A stretch of DNA of 64,000 nucleotides, from the NCBI GenBank assembly GCA_030144725.1, contig JASKMD010000029.1, positions 12,072,733 through 12,136,732 on the forward strand, in the 5' to 3' direction. Position numbers and translations under genes: made by a program. Numbering within the stretch: the first letter of the stretch is position 1; each line of letters opens with the position of its first letter. Below the pieces are notes generated by a model. The model saw only the letters and a program-made list of their open reading frames with translations, did no database searches and had not been told where the DNA came from. The stretch comes from Haematococcus lacustris. Lineage: Eukaryota; Chlorophyta; Chlorophyceae; Chlamydomonadales; Haematococcaceae. Below are positions 10,213 through 21,604 of the stretch, one piece after another.

Positions 10213-13200
10213 ATGTCGCGTGGAAGGCGGTTGCTACGGGTTTCGAGAATGCTGGCGTTCGCCTGCGCGCTGGCTGCGGCGTCTGCAATTGAACAAGGTG
10301 CGGAGAGTCGCTTTAAAGCCGATGGCCGCACCTCGGCTCTTGATGCTCGCCCCTCGACCAACCAGTTGCAGCGTCAGCCCCAGCAGCGCAAGCGCCAGCC
10401 ACGAAGTCGTACCCCCCTCGCCTTCGCCGACTTCTATTTGACAGGCCCGCTTGGCGTCGGCATGTAGTTGCCCGCACCCGCAGACGCATATGCTTCTCGA
10501 TGTTGCAGGCTCCCGGGGCACCGTTACGACGCGGCTCGGCGCAGCAGTCAGCACGGAGGAGCTTGGCGACGTAAGCATCGCCGCCATGCCGAGGGATGAT
10601 TCCGAGCAGGGGGAGCAGCGGCAGGCGGCAGCGGGAGGAGGAGATGCGGGGAGAGGAGCCGAGGTGGCTGCAGTGCGAGAAGAGCGCGCATTCCAGGCAC
10701 TCGACGGCAGCGCATTGTACGACCAAGGTCGAATGGCAGGAGGGGGTGAGCGGGTGCCGGAGGCTGCCATGGGTCTCAAGGAGATTCAAGCTGGAGGACC
10801 CCCTCGAGGAGTCTTCAGCATGGACAAACTGCATAATGTTGTCTTCTTCCTGCAGCGCCTGAACAGGCTACGTGCTCGAGGCCTGCAGCAGGCTGAGCCA
10901 GGTGCGAGACATCGACAGCAACTGGAGGGGGCCCAGGGTGGGAGGGGGTCCAGGCATGGTTTGGTGACATGGCTTCCTTGTCTGGCATGCAAGCATGGGC
11001 AGGCTGGGCATGTGTGGGGTTGAGGGGGCCGGTGGGGTGAGTGGCCCAAGCACAGGTGGGGCTGGGGGCTGGGGCTGGGACTGGGTCAAGTACGCACCAG
11101 CCCAGCCGTAGAATTGCAGCTGACCTACCCATGCATGACTGGTGCCGTGCCTATTACATGGCGGGTGCTCTTTGCTCTGTGTGCCTGTGGCAGTGCTGTG
11201 CTTGGCACAGTTGCAAAATGTCGTTTGGTGTTTCCGTCGGCAGCCTGTGCCGCTGGTGGCCTCATGCTGATGTTGCTGATCAAAGCATGGGCCAGGCCCG
11301 GGCCAACAGTTACATTGACAACAGCTTCATTGGCAACAACAAGCACTCAGCAACAACAACAGCACCTATGTCAGCAGCCTGTTCCCTGCACTGCCTGACA
11401 CTCCTGCTCCCACTAGCCCGCTGACCAGCAGCCTGTCCACGCCCCTGACTTGCAAATGGCCGAGCGCTGGCTCACTGCACCCTCCCACCAGATACCCTGC
11501 CCACCCACCCACCACCCCTCTGCACCTGCTGCCTGCATGCAGGGCCATTCTCAATCACCACCTTCCCTCCTTTTCCCATCATCACCCCCATCCCTTTCCC
11601 CCCTTTGCCGCCTTTCCCACCGTTTCCAGCCTTCCCTGGCACCCAGCCCCGTCCCCCTCCCCCTTCCCCGCCCTCCTCCCCCTCCTCCCCCTCCTCCCCC
11701 TCCTTCTCTTCCTCCCCCTCCCCCCCGTCCCCTTCCCCGTCCTTCCCAGCCCCCACTGCTTCACCGCCCAGGTCGCCGTCACCACCAGGTTAGTGGAGAG
11801 AGTGCAGGGACCAGGTCTGGCAAATCCCTGACCTGAACTAGCACCTGTCCAGACCGCCAGTGCAACAAGGACGGGAGTGGACAAGCCATGACACAGGCAG
11901 GCAGGCAGGCAGGCAGGCAGGGTGCCACAGCTGACAGCCACATGATTATGTGTTGCCTTCCTTCCAGCCAGTTTGGCTACAACCTCATGGTGCAAGTCGC
12001 GCACATTGTTGATGTGCACCCTGTCACCTGGCTGCCTACCCCTGGCTGCTGCTGTGCATTCAGGAGGAGGAACAAACCAGGCTCCTTCACCTGGCAGCAA
12101 TGCATTAAGCCCCTCCTCCCCCTCCTCCCCCTCCTCCCCCTCCTCCCCCTCCTCCCCCTCCTCCCCCTCCTCCCCCTCCTCCCCCTCCTCCCCCTCCTCC
12201 CCCTCCTCCCCCTCCTCCCCCTCCTCCCCCTCCTCCCCCTCCTCCCCCTCCTCCCCCTCCTCCCCCTCCTCCCCCTCCTCCCCCTCCTCCCCCTCCTCCC
12301 CCTCCTCCCCCTCCTCCCCCTCCTCCCCCTCCTCCCCCTCCCCTTCTTCTCCGTCTCGTTCTCCTTCGCCCTCGTCTCCCTCCTCCCCCTCCCCTCCCTC
12401 CTCCCCTCCTTCCCCCTCCGCCTCATCGCCACCCACCCCCGGCCCAGCACCCCCACCCCCCAGCCTGCCCCAACCCTTGGCCGTGTCACCCATCATCATC
12501 AATGGTGTGGTGCTGCCAGCACAGCTGCCCCTCACCTTCCCCCCCAACGCCACCAGCATCACCCTGCCCGTCACCGGCATCCTGAACGGCAGCCGGCCTG
12601 GGCAATCAGGCGATGTGCCTGTCCCTGTGACCGGCAACGTGACGCTCCCCCTGCCCCTGCCCCCTGCCGGCAGCCCCACCCGCATCACCGGCCAGCTGAG
12701 CACCGGGCCCATAGGGCCAGAGGGGACCATCACCCTGCAGGTGCTGGGGAAGCTGCAGGCCAACCTAGGGACCAACGGCACTCTGCCAGTCATAGGGGAC
12801 GGCCCCAAGATAATCATCCCAATCACCGGCAGCCTCCAGGTCCCTCGCAACGTCTCAGGAGGGGCAGTGGGTCCTAGGCCTGCGGCGGTGCCGGGTGGGG
12901 GGACACCATCCCCGTCTGTAACACCTCCCTCGGGCTCCCCTCCCCCTCCTCCCTCTCCACCCCCGCCCCCGCCCCCGCCCCCCTCTCCCTCCCCTACCCC
13001 CTCTCCTGCTGCCCCCCCGCTGCCACTACCCGCACCACCCCTTCCAGCCCCCGCGCCTCCACCCTTCACCCCACCGCTGCCGCTGCCGCCAGGGGTGGTG
13101 GTCCTGCCTGGTGCACTGTTCACAGAACCTGTGCTGCCCCCAAACGCGACAGCCCTGAATGTGACGACACCCAGTGTGACGGCAACCAACCTCACGGCCC

Positions 13201-14511
13201 CTAACCCTACCACCACCCCTCCTCGCCCCCCGGGCCCGACACTGGGTTTCTTCCTAGCCCCTGTGCCAGGGATCGCACCCGCAGGGCCCAGCCCAGCCCC
13301 AGCAGCACCCCCCAGCCCAGGACTGACTGCCACGCCAAGCCCGACAGCACCGGAGGCAGGCGCAGCCAATGCTTCTGCTGGCCAGTTGCCTGCCCCTGCT
13401 CAACCTGCTGCTCCTATCCCAACTGGCGCAGAAGGACAGCTGCCCCCTCTTGCCCCCATCACCGCCCCCAACCCTGCTACTGAAGGGGGGCAGCTGCCCC
13501 CCCTCGCCCCCATTACAGCCCCCGCCCCAACTGCTGACGGGGGGCAATTGCCTCCTTTGGCCCCCATCACAACCCCCACCCCAGCTGCTGCTGGGGGCCA
13601 GCTGCCCCCTCCCGCCCCCATCACAACCTCCACCCCAGCTGATGTTGCTCCACCCAGCCTCCCCAGCCCATCGCCATCACCTGCCGCTGAACCTGCCAGC
13701 CCTGCCGGCCCACCATTGCTTGAAATCCCATTACCTATTGATGGTGCAAATGCAACAGAAGCAAACAGCACAGCAGCAGCAGTCCCCGCCGCAGCGCCAG
13801 CAGCAGTAGTAAGCGCACCCAGCCCACCACTGCCACCCACCTGTCTCTGAAGCAGTCAGCCCAGCCAGCCCTGTCAGCCCTGCCAGCCCTGCCAGCTCAC
13901 CACTGTCTACTGCCCTTCCATCTGCAGACAGTGCAAATGCAACAGCGCTCAATGGCACAGCAGCAGCAGTCCCCGCTGGGGAGCCAGCAGCAGTGCCAGC
14001 AGCGGCACCCACCCCACCGACAGAGCCTGTTACACTCATTGTGTCCCCCCCTCCCCCTCCCTCCCCCTCTCCCCCTCCCTCTCCCCCTCCCCCCCTCCCT
14101 CCCCTACTTCCCCTCCCCCCCCAACCCCCGCTCCTCTCCCTCCTCCCTCCCCCCCGGCCGACACCCAGCCCAGCAACAACACCAATGCTGAACCACCCTC
14201 CTTCTTCCTAGCAGGCGCTACCATTGCACCCCCACCCCCACCCCCACCCCCCACCCCCTTCTCCCTCCCCCTCCCCTTCCCCTCCCCCCGACCCCTTTCC
14301 CCCGCTGCCTCCTCCCAACCTAACCCCCAGTAATGCAAACGGAACGGTTCTGTCCTACTTTCTCGCTCCTTCCTCTTCAGCCCCTGCCCCTGCGTCACCC
14401 CTCCCTGCAAGCGCCCCTGCCCCTGCCCCCACCCCCACGCCTGGCTCTGCCACCCTGCCTCCTCCCCTCCCTCAGCCGTCAGCCACTGCCGCCAATGGCC
14501 CAGGTCCGTGA
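10213..14511 (+). CDS. secreted hydroxyproline-rich (Pro/Ser) cell-wall glycoprotein
   Basis: Exon 1 (10213-10297) encodes a signal peptide (LAFACALAAASA), exon 2 (10509-10901) a low-complexity polar domain, and exon 3 (11968-13850) the wall part; donors GTGCGG and GTGCGA and all phases agree, giving 786 residues to the TGA at 13848. Exon 3 has an SPS tripeptide array (codons of the 12110-12345 repeat), a middle region with N-glycosylation sequons (NAT, NGS, NVT, NVS, NGT), PPPPSP blocks and four degenerate GGQLPPLAPIT-type repeats. Frames downstream (13860-14511) continue the same motifs (ANATALNGTAAAVPAGEP, YFLAP) after one-base shifts near 13845 and in the C-runs near 14100-14170, so the true product is probably longer and the shifts may be assembly errors. 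The architecture is that of volvocalean wall HRGPs such as pherophorin-like proteins, but I see no certain pherophorin domain. Confidence 0.7.
12110..12345 (+). repeat. CTCCTCCCC 9-bp tandem array, in frame
   Basis: About 26 near-perfect 9-bp units translating as repeated Ser-Pro-Ser in the wall glycoprotein exon. The opposite-strand Glu/Gly ORF is a shadow. Confidence 0.9.
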
Positions 14512-15096
14512 GGCTGATGCACAGTGGCCTCATGACTGTGGGCTCTCTTCTTGTAGTGCAGCAGTCAGCAGGAGCAGGCATGGGCAGCATGCCACTATCC
14601 TTGTCGCATGCAAAACCATTGTTATTGCATATGCCATGACCGCGGATAATCAAGCAGATGTGTAGTGGGTAGGTTGCAAGGTTGTTGTTGGGTTGATGCA
14701 CTCAGTGGCCATGCTGGCAGCTTTGCTTAGCCAGCGCGGGTATGCTTGGCCAGCATGCACGGCACACCACGCCACGTATAGTGTTGTAGAGTCGAGGCCA
14801 CTGCGTTGGTAACTGTTGCCCGTCCAACCGATGATGAAGGTGCTGTCTCTAGCTTTACGGATTATCGAACATATTGTTCATGTGCATTGCATGAACGGGC
14901 CTTCACATGCGATGAATGGTGTAACCGCTTTGTAAACCGCATTGTAAGGATGACACTTTGAAAGGGCCCTGCCTTTGTTTGTGTTAATGTTGCATTGCTA
15001 GCGGCTGTACATATAATGGGCTACTGTAGACAACCAAAACTTATTCAACAAGGAACAACATGTTTGACTGTGGGTAATCTCACTCAGCTACTACAA
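14512..15096. other. intergenic, no gene seen
   Basis: Convergent region between the wall glycoprotein (+) and methyltransferase (-) genes; it should contain both 3' UTRs. It is less GC-rich than its surroundings. Confidence 0.5.
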
Positions 15097-18000
15097 TCAA
15101 GTTGAAGCAACCTCGGTCGCACCCTTGATGACTGCAGCCCCCACATCGNNNNNNNNNNNNNNNNNNNNNNNNNNNNNNNNNNNNNNNNNNNNNNNNNNNN
15201 NNNNNNNNNNNNNNNNNNNNNNNNNNNNNNNNNNNNNNNNNNNNNNNNNNNNNNNNNNNNNNNNNNNNNNNNNNNNNNNNNNNNNNNNNNNNNNNNNNNN
15301 NNNNNNNNNNNNNNNNNNNNNNNNNNNNNNNNNNNNNNNNNNNNNNNNNNNNNNNNNNNNNNNNNNNNNNNNNNNNNNNNNNNNNNNNNNNNNNNNNNNN
15401 NNNNNNNNNNNNNNNNNNNNNNNNNNNNNNNNNNNNNNNNNNNNNNNNNNNNNNNNNNNNNNNNNNNNNNNNNNNNNNNNNNNNNNNNNNNNNNNNNNNN
15501 NNNNNNNNNNNNNNNNNNNNNNNNNNNNNNNNNNNNNNNNNNNNNNNNNNNNNNNNNNNNNNNNNNNNNNNNNNNNNNNNNNNNNNNNNNNNNNNNNNNN
15601 NNNNNNNNNNNNNNNNNNNNNNNNNNNNNNNNNNNNNNNNNNNNNNNNTCTCGCGCCGAGCGCACCTGCCATGCTTGCCTTCCGCCCTCCAATTTTATAG
15701 CCGCGTCCTCGCTCCCCACCCCCTGGCCAGGCAGCTCCGCGAGCACCGCATCGACCAGGTCGGCACACAAGATGACCTGACAGCCCCCAGCCAGTCGTCC
15801 AGCTTGCTGCTGCTCAATTGTGTCACGAGGGAGGGTGAAACCCGCACATCCAGCAGCGTCCTTACCCACCGCTGCACTGCCACTATGGCACTTGCCAGGG
15901 CTGGCAATGCTGCTACAGGCACCCCGGCTGCCAGCCCAGCCCACACAGACAGAGTGGCCCACCTCTCCCCTGGGCCCCCCTGCATGTGCCAGTGCCGCCA
16001 GCAGCCCCCTCACCATGCTAGGCACCCCCCACACCAACTGAGCTAGGCGCAACCGCTCGACCACCAGGGCTGAGGCGTTGGCATGCAGGCTGGCCGTCAG
16101 AGCAGTCAGGCTGCTGCGCTGGCTGTGGGTGGCCAGCACGCGGCGCACCCCACACTTGCGCACCGCGGTCATTGCTGCCAGGCCAGCCGGGCAGGCAGCC
16201 AGCTGCAGTACACAGGCGCCCTGCAGGGGCAGGGAGGTGGGCCAGCAGGCGCCGCAGGGGCCTGCTGGGCCTGGGCCTGCTGCTGCTGCATCGCATGCAG
16301 TGAGGGGGATAGGGGTGGCTGCCGGGGTGGTGTGTGGTGGCTGTGTGTTGGCACCAGGGGGCTGGTTAGCAGGCGGGCTGAGTGCTGGTGTCGGTAGGGG
16401 TTGTGTGGGGGAGGGGGAGGGGCAGGGGCAGGAGTGGCTTGCTGCAGGGGGGTGCCGCTCCAGGGCTCTGGCCTGGCTGCTGGGGCCTGGTGAGCGAGCC
16501 TGCTGCCAGGCGGGTGCCGCCTCAGCGCTAGGGGCCTGTGAGGACCAGGCCAGCAGCAGGCGAGCCAGGGCCAGGTCAGCCTTGTAAGCGGCAGGCAGCC
16601 GGTCTTCCAGTGAGGTGGCTGCTGCTCCTGAGGCTGCGCAGGCTGCTGGCAGGGCGGGCTGGGTGGGTGGGAGTGGGAGGGCGGGTGAGGCAGGGGCTGA
16701 GTGGGTGGGCAGGGCTACCAGGAATGTCAGATGTGCTGCCACCTGCACTGGCTGCAGGCCGCCTCCCTGCTCCTGCACCAGGGAGGGCACAGAGGGGGCA
16801 GCCAGTGACTTGGCTGCTTGCTGGCTGTGGCTTGCGTGCAGCACCGGCTGAGGCTGAGCCTGGTTGCTCCCCAGGAGCCCTCTGTAGTGAGGTGGGCAGC
16901 TGGAGGTGGCCGCTGGAGGTGCTGGGGCCTGGCCCGCATGGGTCTGAGCCTGATGAGAGGAGGACGTCAGCGCCGCCTCCCTGGCCTGGGTGAGGTCGGG
17001 GGGGGAGGCAGCAGGGTGGCCCCCTCCCCTCAGACCTTGCTGGCTGCTGCTGTCCCAGATCAGGTGGGGCACGGGGGGAAGGGGGCTGCAGGGGCAGGAG
17101 GTCCTCCAGGGTCAGGCCACACAGCCTGGCACGAGCCAGCTCCTCCGCCACTACCTCCTGCACAGCAGGTGACACAGACAAGGCCGGACCTGAGGCATGC
17201 CACTGACAAGGAAGTGGACAGGCAGGCTGGCTGAGCAAGAGCCCTCTAGGCACCTGTGCCAAGCCAACCGCCTCACAAGCACACACCACACACACACACC
17301 CATCTTCACCCAGGCTGCTCCCCAACCCCCAGCCAGCCTCCCTCCCCTGGCACTTATTCCCTGATCTAGTTCGACACCCTCCCCACAGCAGCCAACCACC
17401 TCTCACCTTGCACCTAGCCCATGCCTGACTCCCCTGACCCACAACCCTTCACCAGCCACCACCTCAGCCCCATCCCTACCATAGACACCCCACCCCACCC
17501 CACCCCACCCCACCCCACCCCACCCCACCCCACCCCACCCCACCCCACCCCACCCCACCTCACCCCACCCCACCCCACCCCACCCCACCCCACCCCACCC
17601 CACCCCACCCCACCCCACCCCACCCCACCCCACCCCACCCCACCCCACCCCACCCCACCCCACCTGTGTGTCTCTTGCTACCGTGGCAAAGAACTCAGCC
17701 TCCAGCACCGCCTCCAGCTCCCCCACCCCTGGCATAGCACTGCTTGCTGCCGATGGAATCGGGGTAGGGTGGGTAGCGGGGGACAGGGTGCGCGCCAGCT
17801 CATCCGCTGACTCCAAGCTGTCAGGCAGCTGGGCGCGGCCACTGGACTGCCCGGGGGGGCGGCTGGCAGCAGCAGCCAGGCGGGCGGCAGCGCCTGTGAG
17901 CCATCCACTGCTAGCAGGGCGGCTGGGGAAGGGGTTACCCAGAGGGCTGGGGGCTGGTGCTACCGCGTAGGAAGAGGAGGGGGGCATGACGGTCTGTGGC

Positions 18001-21000
18001 GGGGGACGGTGGCTGCATGGGAGGTGAGTGTGGGAGGGATGACTTGCTGGGCTTGCTTGCCTAGGGACTGGGTCAGGGCATGGGGAGGTGAGCTCGGGAG
18101 CAGGGCGGAGTAGGTGGGGCTCAGTTGCATCAGCAGCAGTGTGTGGCTGGCTGCAGTGCGGGCTCTGCTTGCGAGGGGGGTGGAGTGATGCCTCAGAGGC
18201 GGCAGGGGCGCCCGTGCTTGCAGGTGTGATGGGCTGTGGGCATGGTGCTTGACTGTTGCTTAGTACTTGCTGCTGGTGGGCAGGCAGCAGCTTGCCTTGC
18301 GTCCAGGTGTGCAGACGAGTCGATGCTGGGAGCAGCTGAGTAGCCTCAGCTTCCATAGGCTGCACCCCAACTGTGTGCGCCGCGCTCAACTCACTGAACG
18401 CTGCGTTCGCCACCGCTTGCTGAAAGGGCGGTGGCGGGCGGGTCAATCGAAAACTGCCCTGCAACCATTTCCGGTGCATCGAGATGCGTCGCTTCCGGTT
18501 TTCGACGTCGCGCTCGTGCGTGTGGATGTCGAGGCAGTCGAAGCCGCACATCAACATCAGGTTCCGCAGCTCCTCGTGCTTGAAGTGGTAACAGCGCGTG
18601 CCGTCCCCGCGTGCAAAAAAGCGCTCACCCAGCCGCCTGTTGCCGGCACTCTGCGAGCAGGAGATGCAACAGGGCTGCTTTCTAACAAATCAATATGGGT
18701 GCGCAGGTGAACTTCCTCCTCAGTGCAATTCTACAAGTGTGCCCACCCCACCAGCACCTGGCCACACATCAGATGCCCGGTTTGGCCCTGGCCACCACTC
18801 TCCCATCTTAATCGCACAGACACGCCATCACAAGCATGCCTGCATCGGAGAGCAGACCACACCCCCATCAGACGGACTGCAGCCGCCATCTGGCATCCAC
18901 GTGGATGGACACTCAACAAACCAACCGTGCTAAGTGTGGTCCAACCATCCAACCTATACCCCGGCCAAACCCAGCCCCTGCCTAGCCCAACTCAACAATT
19001 GAGCTCCTGCCCTGCCTTGCCATTAGCCAACGCAGCCCTGCCACACGCTGCCTTCTTCTGCCTGCCACAGACCATTCAGTGGCTCAGTAGGGTTGCTCAG
19101 GCCCTGCGTGGCTCCCAGCCCCTGGCCTACCTCCCGCCGCTCTTGAGCCAGGTCCCCCTCCGCGTAGTCCCTAAACACCAGCTGCCCACCCGGTTTCAGC
19201 AGCTGGGCGGCATTAGCCACCGCCTGGATCATTTTGCTGGGCGCCACCGCCGACAAGACAAACCTGCACCGCGCATACAACAGAAGGGCACAGCAAAGGG
19301 TTGCGGCGACCAGCGGGTGACGATACAAATGCCCACGCTGCACTGCGGGCCTGCGGCCAAGCAGCCTAACGGCTGACGGCTTAAGCGGTGTAAGCCACCT
19401 ATCTACCGCGCTGCACTGCGGGCCTGGCTGCGAGCGCTGAGGCTCACACGAAGCTCACAAAGTCCGCACAACCGCGAGGCACGTGCGCTGACAGGTCCGT
19501 GGTGGTCAAGTCCGCGACGAACGCCAAGACACGGCCTGCAGGTACACCACGCCCTGACCGCTGCTCGGACGGTGGTCGGTGAGACGGTGATTGCTAGGTG
19601 CCTACAAGCCTTTTGTCAGCCACGGGTGTTGAAGGTCACTGGCAGGTCACTGGCAGGGTTTCCCACGACTGCCTTTAGGTGCGTGGTGTGCTAGGATGGT
19701 GCCTCACACCTGAGGCAGCATAGGCGGGATGGCTCTTGACCAGCTCAATGGCCTACACAGCGCATACATCACAGCCACAGGCACAGGCTGAACCATGGGA
19801 ACCAAGCAGCTTGCATGCCGCAAGGGAGGGGCTGGGCAGACTGCATTGTGTGCTGCTGGACAGAGCTGGCTGTGAGATGCTGCCTGGGGGAGCTGCCTGG
19901 GGGTTGCTGCAGGAAGGAACACTGCATAGTTCAGGGTCATCATGTACAGCTCAGTGCTGCCAGGATTCGGTTCTGACCTTTGGTGAGAAGTCGCAGCAAA
20001 AGACGCGAAGACCTGGGTTCAACTCCAACAGGGGGAACACTGTGTTGCCTGCACCACAGCCCACCTGCACCCCGCAAGGTGTTGGTCAGACAGGGTGCGC
20101 TAGCAGGTGAGGGAGTGGCAGGCTGGGCCCTGTTGGACCCCTCCACCATCAGTTGGCATTGCCTGGCCAGCTCATTGGCCTCGCCCTGACCATATAGGTG
20201 ATTTGCTTAAACGGCTGAATGGTGATGCTGGTGCCAGCTCTGTTGAGCAGGACAGCATGGCCACACTGCCATGCACGAGCCATGCGGTGGGGTGCGGGGC
20301 ATCATGGAGGGGTAGCACACAGTCGAGGTGGTTCACCAGCCTAGCATCTGATGCCTGACTGAACGTGATAGCAGATGGCAAAGTGCTAGCATGACATCGC
20401 ACTGGTAAGGCTGCCACTCCCAGCCCAACAGCCTGAGACGTTGTCACCAGCCTCACCTCCACTACGGTGGCTGGCCCGGAACACAGCTCTGGGAACTCCC
20501 TGTCAAAGTAGTGCCGGTCCTGCATATACAAGGGTACCGCAGCCAACAAGCCACTGTGCTTGCCCTGCCTGTATGCTGGCCCATCAAACCTCACGCCCTG
20601 AAGGAGTCAGGGCCTGGTTTAAGCTTTGCTGCCGCAGTGGCTGCTGCAGCCCACACTGCTGCTCGGTGATGCAGCCAGCAGGTCATCAGCTGCAGGCTGT
20701 TTGGTGATCATGTGCAATGTCTGATGCGCCCAATCAGCATGGTGGGGAGCCCCTAGAAACTATTTGGCCTCATGACCTTTAGGTCAGGCACCTGCTTTGG
20801 GTTCAGAATCTGCAATTAAACGATGCGTGAGGTGTCAGGTGTGAGCCGCCCACCTTGTAGAACTTATCTTTGTTCCGGCAATAGAACCGTTCCCACATGG
20901 CAGCTGCCTGCATGTGATAGTAACAGCACGTGGGACACCAGGCCATGTTTTAATCAGGCAGTACTGCAGACCTGTTGCTCGTAAAGCTGGGACACCGGCT

Positions 21001-21200
21001 CTGGCACATCCTGCACCGTCTCGGCAAATAGGTAGGATGGGCCAGCCGACCTGTCACACAACACCCACGTCAGGCAGCCGCGCTTCCATCGGCTAGCGCT
21101 AGCGGTTTACTGACTTACATCCGAATCGGCCCGCTCAGCTTACACCTCGCCCGGCGATTCTTGAGGGCACAGCTAGGAGCCGCTTTGCTCAATTGAGCTG
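15097..21200 (-). CDS. two-domain methyltransferase: tRNA m3C type (METTL2/6/8-like) plus family-16-like domain
   Basis: Minus-strand exons in order: one ending at 21146 (start unresolved), 20972-21050, 20854-20907, 20457-20519, 19978-20064, 19710-19752, 19448-19535, 19131-19263, 17664-18650, then from 17157 into 15649 and, beyond the gap, a C-terminus ending at 15097. Phases agree through 17664. The N-terminal half reads as a METTL2/6/8 enzyme: [22 protein letters not shown] motif [57 protein letters not shown] and a basic end. This family makes N3-methylcytidine in tRNA anticodon loops. After a long Pro/Ser/Ala linker comes a weaker second domain with [35 protein letters not shown] and QVILCADLV, like lysine-methyltransferase family 16. 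Its motif I lacks the usual Gly pattern, so activity is doubtful. Plants have a similar two-domain protein. Joining of the exons in 15649-17157 is unresolved (two frames). Confidence 0.85.
15149..15648. other. assembly gap of 500 N
   Basis: Exactly 500 undetermined bases, a typical placeholder size, interrupting the 3' part of the methyltransferase gene. The real size is unknown. Confidence 0.99.
17487..17663 (-). repeat. pentanucleotide CACCC/GGGTG array starting at a splice donor
   Basis: About 35 CCACC units. On the minus strand the array begins immediately after the exon end ACACAG at 17664, so the first GT of the array is itself the donor site (GTGGGG) of the methyltransferase intron. 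Confidence 0.9.
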
Positions 21201-21604
21201 GACAATCGAGGGCGGGACGGCCTACATCACCGGTCTTGCAACATGGGCATGCCTTTGTTTCAAAATGCTTGCATATCCCGCGTTGTGGCTTGATTTGTGT
21301 CTGTCATCCCCAACATAATGATAATAGCCGTCAGATATCCATTCATTTGGCTCCCCTCTACACACTTTTGTCTGCAGGTGTCCCGAGTAGGGCTTTATGG
21401 CTTTTTCATTTATATCGTGTCCTCCTGTCAGTTGCTTATCATAAAAAACAGCCCCTGGTTCACGGTCATGAATCACAGCCTTACTCCTTCCACACCCCGC
21501 CACTCCTGCCCACCCCGCTGCTGCACTCAACATCCCAAAATCAGCCTTACCCCTACAAGCTCTAACGCACTCAAGCTGTGTAACCAGGCAGCCGACTGCA
21601 GACC

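Noticed and set aside
11582..13369. 595-codon minus-strand ORF rich in Gly/Glu
   Set aside because: Antisense shadow of the wall glycoprotein exon and its CTCCTCCCC array.
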